A DNA stretch of 64,000 nucleotides from assembly GCF_001425685.1 (NCBI RefSeq), contig NZ_LMCY01000019.1, positions 189-64,188 of the forward strand. The letters run 5' to 3'. Both the position numbers and the translations under genes were made by a program. The notes under the pieces were generated by a model. The model was not told where the DNA came from and searched no databases. It saw only the letters and a program-made list of their open reading frames with translations. Position 1 is the first letter of the stretch. Each line of letters opens with the position of its first letter. The DNA comes from Massilia sp. Root335 (GTDB lineage Bacteria; Pseudomonadota; Gammaproteobacteria; Burkholderiales; Burkholderiaceae_D). Positions 35,858 through 42,403 of the stretch are shown here, piece by piece.

Positions 35858-35962
35858 TTAACGATTCAGCAGGCGCAAATCTAGGGCGGGCCCGTCCGAA
35901 TCGGCCGCGGCCGCGGTGAGCGTGGCAGCGAGCAGCAGGACAGTCAATACGCGGTTGGGCAT
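35858..35962 (-). CDS. Possible tiny secreted peptide
   Basis: A 34-residue frame encodes a near-perfect signal peptide (MPNRVLTVLLLAATLTAAAA) followed by a 14-residue acidic/basic tail (DSDGPALDLRLLNR). No convincing ribosome binding site is seen, so it may not be translated. It lies in the 392-base gap between the divergent FadL and carboxylesterase genes; apart from their promoters nothing else was found there. Confidence 0.35.
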   Translation of the reverse strand: MPNRVLTVLLLAATLTAAAADSDGPALDLRLLNR

Positions 35963-36118
35963 GGTCGGGGCGGTGGAACGATGGGCATGGATGCTCGCGT
36001 TCTGTTTCCCTCACGATAACTATTGCATGTGCTCATTGACGAACCATCATCCCCTCATTAGGATCGGAGCGCGCCCGCCCCGGAGCGCATTCCATACCCA
36101 GACCAAGGAGACAGTTCC

Positions 36119-37552
36119 ATGCACCGTCCAAGCGCGCTTTCCCTTTTGATGTTAGCGGTAACTTCGATGTGCGCCATGGCGCCGGCCGGCGCGCACGGCG
36201 GTCCGGTCGTCGCCACCGACACGGGCAAGGTGCAAGGGGCCGTCGCAAACGGCGTGGCCAGCTGGAAGGGCATCCCGTTCGCCGCACCGCCCGTCGGCGA
36301 CCTGCGCTGGCGCGCGCCGCAGCCGGCCGCCGCGTGGTCCGGGGTGCGCGCGGCCACCGAATACGGCAACGACTGCATGCAACTGCCTTTCCCCAGCGAC
36401 GCCGCGCCGCTCGGCACGCCGCCCGCCGAGGACTGCCTGTACGTGAACGTGTGGCGTCCCGCGGCGGCGCGGGCGGCCAAAAAACTGCCCGTGATCGTGT
36501 GGATCTACGGCGGCGGCTTCGTCAACGGCGGTTCGTCGCCGCCGACGTATGCCGGCGCGGCGCTGGCGAAGCAGGGCGTGGTGCTGGTCAGCTTCAATTA
36601 CCGGCTGGGCCGCTTCGGCTTCTTCGCCCATCCGCAGCTGACGCAGCAGGACCATGGCGAACCGCTCGGCAATTACGGCTACATGGACCAGCTGGCGGCG
36701 CTGCAGTGGGTCAAGCGCAACGTGGCGGCGTTCGGCGGCGATGCGGCCAACGTGACGATCATCGGCGAATCGGCCGGCGGCATGTCCGTCAATGCGTTGC
36801 TGACGTCGCCGCTGGCGCAGGGCCTGTTCGCGAAGGCCGTGGTGCTGTCCGGCGGCGACGGCAAGTCGGCCGATCCGGGGCTCGCGGCCGTCGAACAGGC
36901 GGGCGTGAACTTCGCGGCGGCGAAGGGCATCGCGGCCGACGATCCGCACGCCCTCGACAAACTGCGCGCGCTGCCGGCCGGGCAGGTCGTCGACGGCATG
37001 AACCTGGCCAACCGCGCGCCGCAGAATCCGTCCACGTATGTCGGTCCGTTCGTGGACGGCAAGGTGGCCGTCGATTCGCTCGCCGCGTTCGCGTCCGGCC
37101 GCTTCGCGAAGGTGCCGGTGATGATCGGCGCGACCAGTGCCGACATCGGCGGCAGGACCGGCTTCATGGTGGCCGGCGCGCGCAGCCTGGCGGGGCGTCT
37201 CGCCGCGCAGGGCGTGCCCGTCTACGCCTACCGCTTTTCGTACGTGGCCGACAGCATCGGCAAGCCCGGCGCGCAGCACGCGAGCGACATCCCGTATTTC
37301 TTCGCGACGGTGGACGTCAAGTACGGCGACCAGGCGACGAAGAAGGACGTCGCGATGGGCCGCGCGATGAGCGCCTACCTCGTGAACTTCGCGAAGAAGG
37401 GCGATCCGAACGGCCGCAGGCTGCCGGCGTGGCCGCGCTATGCGGGCGACAAGGACGTCATCATGGAGTTCGCGACGGACGGCAAGCCGGTCGCGCTGCG
37501 CGATCCGTGGGGGCCGGAGATCGACGCCACGACGGTGGCGGCCGGGCACTGA
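36119..37552 (+). CDS. Secreted type-B carboxylesterase
   Basis: A 477-residue alpha/beta-hydrolase of the carboxylesterase type-B (COesterase) family, probably periplasmic or secreted (signal peptide about 1-25, ending PAGAHG). Catalytic features: oxyanion hole IYGGGFVNGG (about 130), nucleophile elbow GESAGGMS (about 218-225), and the catalytic His in GAQHASDIPYFF (about 390). EDCLYVNVWRP is the second family signature. A good ribosome binding site (AAGGAGA) precedes the ATG. Substrate unknown; such enzymes hydrolyse carboxylic esters of many kinds. Confidence 0.9.
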   Translation: MHRPSALSLLMLAVTSMCAMAPAGAHGGPVVATDTGKVQGAVANGVASWKGIPFAAPPVGDLRWRAPQPAAAWSGVRAATEYGNDCMQLPFPSDAAPLGTPPAEDCLYVNVWRPAAARAAKKLPVIVWIYGGGFVNGGSSPPTYAGAALAKQGVVLVSFNYRLGRFGFFAHPQLTQQDHGEPLGNYGYMDQLAALQWVKRNVAAFGGDAANVTIIGESAGGMSVNALLTSPLAQGLFAKAVVLSGGDGKSADPGLAAVEQAGVNFAAAKGIAADDPHALDKLRALPAGQVVDGMNLANRAPQNPSTYVGPFVDGKVAVDSLAAFASGRFAKVPVMIGATSADIGGRTGFMVAGARSLAGRLAAQGVPVYAYRFSYVADSIGKPGAQHASDIPYFFATVDVKYGDQATKKDVAMGRAMSAYLVNFAKKGDPNGRRLPAWPRYAGDKDVIMEFATDGKPVALRDPWGPEIDATTVAAGH

Positions 37553-37575
37553 GGCCCGCGCATCGCGCACGTCGC

Positions 37576-37736
37576 GCGTGGGCACGGGGTGCCCACCCTG
37601 CCTGCTGGCGGGGCCCCAACTTGCGCGGGCGGCCTCTCAAACTTGGGTTCCCGCCTCCGCGGGAACGACGTAAGAATTGATGCCGCTGGCCTTTCGTTGG
37701 TCGGATACGTAGGGTGGGCACCCCTGTGCCCACGCG
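37576..37736. repeat. Three intergenic repeats of two families
   Basis: GTGGGCAC-type copies lie at 37576-37602 and, inverted, at 37709-37736. Between them, at 37644-37670, is a single copy of the other family (TGGGTTCCCGCC...GCGGGAACGACG). All sit between convergent genes. Confidence 0.8.
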
Positions 37737-37742
37737 GCGGGC

Positions 37743-39092
37743 CTAGTAGACGTCGCGCCGGTAGCGGCCTTCGCTCGCCAATGCGTCGAGCAGCGGTGCG
37801 CCGAGGATCGCCTGCAGCGCCTCGTGCACGCCGCCGGCCATGCCCTGCAGGCTGCCGCACACGTAGATGGCGGCGCCGCGCTCCACCCACTCGCGCAGGC
37901 GCGCCGCTTCGTCGCGCAGCACGTCCTGTACGTAGCGGCGCGCGGCCTGGTCGCGCGAGAAGGCGAGGTCCAGGTGCGCCAGCCGGCCGCTGTCGCGCCA
38001 GTCCTGCAATTCGTCGCGCAGCAGGAAATCGTGGATCTGGTTGCGCTCGCCGAACAGCAGCCAGTTGTCGTGCCGGCCCGCGCAAATGCGCGCCTTGAGC
38101 AGGCCGCGCAGGCCGGCGAGGCCGCTGCCGTTGCCGATGGCGATCAAGGGCCGTCCGGCATTGGCGCCGAGGCGGAAGCGCTCGTGCGCGCGCAGGCGCA
38201 GGTGCACGAGGTCCGTGTCGCCGGCCCGTGCGCACAGCCAGCCGGACGCCGACCCCAGGCTGCCGTCCTCGCGTCGCTGCAGGCGCACGAGCAGCTCCAG
38301 CCGGCCTTCGTCCGGCACGGATGCGATCGAGTATTCGCGCGGGTGGCCGGGATCGTCCGGCGGGCCGACCTGGGCGAGATCGCCCGCTTCCCAGGCGGGC
38401 AGCGGGCCCTCGGCAGGACGCAGCGCGATCCGGTACAACGGCGCGCCGGCGCTGCCGGGATTCTCCAGCGTGCGCGCCACGATGCGCCAGTCGCCATAGG
38501 CCGGCGCGTCCCAGTCGGGCGCGTCGATCGTGCCGGCCAGGCGCCCCACGTGGTGCTGCCATTCGGCCAGCGCGTGCGCGTCGCCGCGGTCGACGTCGAT
38601 GCGCCCGAACAGCCGCGTCGCGCCCTGCTGCGCGAGCCACGCGTCCAGCGCGCGGCCGAAGCCGCAGTAATTGGCGTAGTTCTTGTCGCCCAGCGCGAGC
38701 ACGGCGTAGTGCAGGTGGGCGAGGTCGACGCCGGACGTCGCCAGCAGGCCGGCGAAGCGCGCGGCCGTGTCGGGCGCGTCGCCTTCGCCGTAGGTGCTGG
38801 CGACGAACAGGATGCGGGTGGCCGCCGCCAGCCGCGCGCGGTCGAGCGCGGAGATGCAGACGGCGCGCGCCGCGAGTCCGCCCGTCGCCAGCAGCTCGGC
38901 GCTGCGCCGCGCGAGATGCTCGGCACTGCCGGTCTGGCTGGCGTGGACGACGAGCCAGTCGGCGTCCCGCGTATCGACGGCAGCGCCGTTGCGGTGCGCG
39001 CGCCACATGTTGAAGGTCAGCGCGAGCCAGCCGCCGGACAGCAGCAGCGCGCCGCCCAGGCGCAGCGGTTCCGTCGTCAGCAGCGCCGTCAT
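37743..39092 (-). CDS. Membrane-anchored flavodoxin/FNR reductase (CysJ/CPR-like)
   Basis: A 449-residue diflavin reductase. A single N-terminal membrane helix (about 9-27) is followed by a flavodoxin domain (FMN loop HASQTGSAEHLARR, then STYGEGDAPDTAARF, then LALGDKNYANYCGFGRALD). An FNR-like module carries REYSIAS for FAD, IGNGSGLAGLRGLL for NADPH and a C-terminal aromatic Tyr. It should pass electrons from NADPH to a membrane partner, here probably the PepSY haem protein of the same operon. Last gene of the Fur-box operon; its start overlaps the apbE stop (ATGA). Confidence 0.88.
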   Translation of the reverse strand: MTALLTTEPLRLGGALLLSGGWLALTFNMWRAHRNGAAVDTRDADWLVVHASQTGSAEHLARRSAELLATGGLAARAVCISALDRARLAAATRILFVASTYGEGDAPDTAARFAGLLATSGVDLAHLHYAVLALGDKNYANYCGFGRALDAWLAQQGATRLFGRIDVDRGDAHALAEWQHHVGRLAGTIDAPDWDAPAYGDWRIVARTLENPGSAGAPLYRIALRPAEGPLPAWEAGDLAQVGPPDDPGHPREYSIASVPDEGRLELLVRLQRREDGSLGSASGWLCARAGDTDLVHLRLRAHERFRLGANAGRPLIAIGNGSGLAGLRGLLKARICAGRHDNWLLFGERNQIHDFLLRDELQDWRDSGRLAHLDLAFSRDQAARRYVQDVLRDEAARLREWVERGAAIYVCGSLQGMAGGVHEALQAILGAPLLDALASEGRYRRDVY

Positions 39093-40090
39093 TGCAGCAG
39101 CGCCTTCCAGGCCGGCGTATGGATCTCGTCCAGCGCGCCGACGCGCCGGACGAGGAAGCGCGCGGCCAGCGCGTGCCGCGCGGCGAACGCGACGCCGTCG
39201 ACGGGGCCGAGCACGGTGAGGGCCGTCGACAGCGCATCGGCCGCCATGCAGGTGGGCGCCAGCACCGTCACCGCCGCGACGCCGTTGGCGATGGGCCAGC
39301 CCGTGCGCGGGTCCAGCGTGTGCGAGACGCGCCGCGGGCCCTGCGTGAAATACTGGCGGTAGTCGCCCGACGTGGCGACCGATAATCCATGCAGCGCGAC
39401 GACGGCCTGCGGCGCGGCGCCGTCCGGAACCGCCTCGATCTCCACCCACCACGGCTGCCCGTCCGGCTTGACGCCCGCGCCGCGCAATTCGCCGCCCACC
39501 TCGACGACGTAGTGATGCAGGCCGCGGCTTTCCAGGCACCGCGCGAGACGATCGACGGCGTATCCCTTGGCGACGCACGACAGGTCGAGCACCGCGCCGC
39601 CCGGCTGCAACAGGCGCCGGCGCATGCGGTCGAGTTCCACGCGCGCGGCCGCGCGCTGCGCCTGCGTGCGCGCGATGGCCTGCGCATCCGGCGCGTAGAA
39701 GCCGGCGTGGTCGTAGCGCCGCGCGGGGCCGAAGCCCCACAGGCCGACGAGGGCGCCCAGGGCCGGATCGCAGGCGCCGCCGGTCGCCGCCATCGCCCAC
39801 AGCGCGTAATCCATCACGTCGAAGAACTGCGCGGGCAGGTCGACCCACGTGCCGGCCGGCGCGCGGTTGTAGCGGGACAGCAGCGAGTCGTGGTCCCAGT
39901 GGCTCATCTGCGCGACGATCGCATCCAGTTCGGCCTGCAGCGCGGGCTGCGGGTCGGAGACAGTGTTCGCAGCGACGCGCGCCGACCAGGTCGTGCCCAT
40001 GGTCGCGCCGCCGAAGGTGTGCACGGCGCTGCCCGGCGGCGGCGCGGCCGGTTCCAGGTCGAGGGGGATGAGGACGGCGCGGTCAGGCAA
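39089..40090 (-). CDS. apbE: ApbE-type FAD:protein FMN transferase
   Basis: A 333-residue enzyme that attaches FMN covalently to a Ser/Thr of a target protein. ApbE motifs: MGTTWSARV (about 31), LDLSCVAKGYAVDRLARCLE, VEVGGELRGAG, HTLDPRTGWPIANG and MAADALSTALTVLG. The likely target in the same operon is the DUF2271 protein. Known ApbE proteins are usually exported or lipid-anchored, but this N-terminus (MPDRAVLIPLDLEPAAPPPG) lacks a signal peptide. No upstream start is available, because the preceding gene ends seven bases away. Confidence 0.92.
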   Translation of the reverse strand: MPDRAVLIPLDLEPAAPPPGSAVHTFGGATMGTTWSARVAANTVSDPQPALQAELDAIVAQMSHWDHDSLLSRYNRAPAGTWVDLPAQFFDVMDYALWAMAATGGACDPALGALVGLWGFGPARRYDHAGFYAPDAQAIARTQAQRAAARVELDRMRRRLLQPGGAVLDLSCVAKGYAVDRLARCLESRGLHHYVVEVGGELRGAGVKPDGQPWWVEIEAVPDGAAPQAVVALHGLSVATSGDYRQYFTQGPRRVSHTLDPRTGWPIANGVAAVTVLAPTCMAADALSTALTVLGPVDGVAFAARHALAARFLVRRVGALDEIHTPAWKALLQ

Positions 40091-40096
40091 GCGTGC

Positions 40097-40909
40097 TTAC
40101 TCCGGCAGGATCTCGAACGTGGCCGAGTAGCTGTAGCGCTTCGCCGGGCCATCCATGCCGCGCGGCGCGTTGGCGGGATACGACGCGCTGAGCCAGTACA
40201 TGTTCGGCGCCGGCAGCGTGAAGCTCGCTTCGCCGTTGGCGCCGGTGCTCAAGCGCACCTCATTCAGGGTGCCGCGGTATTTCACGCCGCCCGGGATCAG
40301 GCTGAACGGGAAGTTGGCGAGCGGCTTGCCGTCCAGCTGGAAGCGGAACGTCGCCTTTTCGCCGGCGCGCAATTCCGTCGGATTCGTCAGCGCGACCATT
40401 TCCAGGCCCGCTCCCGTGGCCTTGAGCGCGCCCGGCGTCGGCTTGTTCAGCGTGACGAACGTGTCCTGGCGCTGCACCATCGTCATGCGGCGCACGTCGG
40501 TGGCGCCGGCCGGGATCTCGTTGCCGACGGCCTGCCCGGCGGCGCGGAAGCGCTTCATTTCGCCATTCAGCTTGTACGATCCCATGACGTTCACGGCGGC
40601 CAGCGTCATGCGGTAGGTGCCGTCCTTCGGCAGGCGGATGTCGACCGTGGCGCGGTGCTTGCCGACGGTGGCCGCCGGGGCGGGGGCGGTGGCGCCGTCC
40701 GGGTCGGTGACGGTGAGGCCGTCCAGCTTCTGCGGCATGAAGTCGGTCTCGAACAGGCCTTCCGAGATGGCGGCGTCGATGGTCGCCCACGCCTCGCCGC
40801 GGTCGGATTCGATGAGACCCGTATTCGGGATCAGCCACGGACGGTGGGCCTGCGCGGCGCAGGCGGCGCCGGCGAGGGCCAGGGCGATGGCGATTTGCTT
40901 GATGTGCAT
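40097..40909 (-). CDS. DUF4198 periplasmic protein
   Basis: A 270-residue exported protein: signal peptide (MHIKQIAIALALAGAACAAQA), then the DUF4198 start HRPWLIPNTGLIESDRGEAWATID. Immunoglobulin-like strands end in FEILPE. DUF4198 proteins often accompany metal uptake systems (NikM/CbiK-like context) and TonB receptors. Here it sits with PepSY, DUF2271 and ApbE under a Fur-like box, so a periplasmic iron-related role is inferred. It ends six bases before apbE and starts ten bases after the DUF2271 stop. Confidence 0.85.
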   Translation of the reverse strand: MHIKQIAIALALAGAACAAQAHRPWLIPNTGLIESDRGEAWATIDAAISEGLFETDFMPQKLDGLTVTDPDGATAPAPAATVGKHRATVDIRLPKDGTYRMTLAAVNVMGSYKLNGEMKRFRAAGQAVGNEIPAGATDVRRMTMVQRQDTFVTLNKPTPGALKATGAGLEMVALTNPTELRAGEKATFRFQLDGKPLANFPFSLIPGGVKYRGTLNEVRLSTGANGEASFTLPAPNMYWLSASYPANAPRGMDGPAKRYSYSATFEILPE

Positions 40910-40919
40910 GCGGGTCTCC

Positions 40920-41432
40920 TTACTGGATGGCGAGCGACACGGCGCCCAGTTCTTCCTTGCCCGCGAAGGCGGCGGCCACGTTCGATTTCGGCGCCCAGTG
41001 GAACGGCACGCGCACGAGTTCGCGGCCGCCCGCTTCGCGCGCCGCTTCGATCACGAGCTTGTAGTCGCCGGCGGGGAGCTTGTCCAGGCCGGCGCGCGCG
41101 GCCGGGAAGGTCAGCGTCTGCACGCCGGCCGCGCGGGTCGCGCCGCTCACGCCGTCCAGCGGCAGCGTGACGTCGCGGCCGGCCTTTCTCCACCACGTGC
41201 GCAGGTCCTTGACCCACTTGGTGCCGCCGTTGTCGCGCTTCCTGACGTCGTACAGCACGGCCAGCGTGGTGGCGACGCTCTGGTCCGGGCGCTCGATCCA
41301 GACCGCGACATACGGCTTGTGGTATTCGGCCACGTTCAGTTGCGGCAGTTCGAACTTGACGGTGAGGTCGGCGCCCATCGCCCAGCTGGATGCGAGCGGC
41401 AGGGTCAGGGCGAGGGAGTGGGACAGTTTCAT
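40920..41432 (-). CDS. DUF2271 protein with an ApbE flavinylation motif
   Basis: A 170-residue exported protein (signal peptide about 1-21, MKLSHSLALTLPLASSWAMGA) of family DUF2271: DLTVKFELPQLNVAEYHKPYVAVWIERPDQSVATTLAVLYD, then KDLRTWWRK. It contains DGVSGAT at residues 93-99. This matches the Dxx(S/T)GA(T/S) motif that ApbE modifies with FMN, as in NqrB/NqrC, so Thr99 is the predicted FMN site. It is immediately upstream of DUF4198 and apbE. The likely role is an extracytosolic flavin electron carrier. Confidence 0.85.
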   Translation of the reverse strand: MKLSHSLALTLPLASSWAMGADLTVKFELPQLNVAEYHKPYVAVWIERPDQSVATTLAVLYDVRKRDNGGTKWVKDLRTWWRKAGRDVTLPLDGVSGATRAAGVQTLTFPAARAGLDKLPAGDYKLVIEAAREAGGRELVRVPFHWAPKSNVAAAFAGKEELGAVSLAIQ

Positions 41433-41452
41433 GGCGGTTTTCGGTGTATGGA

Positions 41453-42103
41453 TTAGTGGACGAACAGCAGGGCCAGGACGATCGGCAGCACGATGCCGAG
41501 GCCGATCACGGGCCACGTCGACGGCCGGTTGGCCGCGTGGTATTTCAGGATCAGGAAACCGGTGACGCAGAAGACGACGCAGGCGAGCGCGAAGATGTCG
41601 ATGAACCAGCCCCACGCGGCGCCGGCGTTGCGGCCCTTGTGCATGTCGTTCAGCCACGAGATCCAGCCGCGGTCCGTCTTTTCGTATTCGGCATTGCCGT
41701 CGACGCCGATGCGCAGCCAGGCGTCGCCGCCGGGGCGGGGCAGGGCGACGTAGGCGTCTTCCTCGCTCCATTCGGCGCGCACGCCGCGGACCTGCACGGG
41801 GAAGGTCTGCTCGGCCCAGTCGGCCAGCGGCGCCGGCAGCGGCACGCTGGCGTCCGCGTGGCCGGCGGCGAATTCGCCGATCTGCGCGCGCAGCGGCGGC
41901 GGCAGGACCGCTTTCTGGCGCGTGACGACGGGTTTCGCTTCGATCTGCGACGCGTGGTTCAGCGTGAAGCCGGTGACGGCGAACAGCAGCATGGCCATCA
42001 GGCACAGCGCGGAACTGATCCAGTGCCATTGATGCAACTGGCGCAGGAAGAGGGCGCGGCGGGCGGTCGTCTGCGGTGGGGAGGTGGAGCCGGTCGGGTG
42101 CAT
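41453..42103 (-). CDS. PepSY-associated membrane protein, first gene of the reductase operon
   Basis: A 216-residue inner-membrane protein of the short PepSY_TM type with helices near 42-62, 160-185 and 195-213. His residues at helix ends (RQLHQWHWIS, LNHASQ, LNDMHKGRN) could ligate haem. Members pass electrons across the membrane, often to ferric siderophores. The start ATG at 42103 is chosen because the Fur-like box ends just upstream; a further in-frame start at 42151 would lie beyond it. It heads PepSY-DUF2271-DUF4198-apbE-reductase. Confidence 0.85.
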   Translation of the reverse strand: MHPTGSTSPPQTTARRALFLRQLHQWHWISSALCLMAMLLFAVTGFTLNHASQIEAKPVVTRQKAVLPPPLRAQIGEFAAGHADASVPLPAPLADWAEQTFPVQVRGVRAEWSEEDAYVALPRPGGDAWLRIGVDGNAEYEKTDRGWISWLNDMHKGRNAGAAWGWFIDIFALACVVFCVTGFLILKYHAANRPSTWPVIGLGIVLPIVLALLFVH

Positions 42104-42107
42104 CCAT

Positions 42108-42128
42108 AAATGATAACGATTATCATTT
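42108..42128 (-). promoter_or_regulatory. Fur box of the flavin/haem reductase operon
   Basis: AAATGATAACGATTATCATTT has perfect 9-base arms around CGA and matches the Fur consensus very well. It lies five bases upstream of the PepSY start, so it overlaps the operon's promoter. The remaining 275 bases to sucA hold only the sucA promoter side; no gene was found. Confidence 0.9.
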
Positions 42129-42403
42129 AGATGGTCAACCCGGCAGTTCATGAACTTGTTGACAAGCTGAAAAAAAGTATTTTGAAATGAATAAAATGTC
42201 GTTGCGAGGTCGGCGGCACGCCTGTCCTTGCGTTACAATACTGTGCGCAAAATGGGCAGGTCGGCCAGTTTTTGATTTGCCTGAAGAGTCCTTCCCCCAC
42301 AACTTGATGTAGTAAGTGCGATCCGCTAACCGGTCAGGCCGTGTCGCGGAAGGTTAGATTAACCCGCCCTAAAATCGCGAAGCGCGAAGAAAGGTGAGCA
42401 AGA

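Noticed and set aside
35823..36014. 63-residue minus frame upstream of the FadL gene
   Set aside because: His/Arg/Pro-rich translation overlapping the better signal-peptide frame at 35858-35962; no supporting feature.
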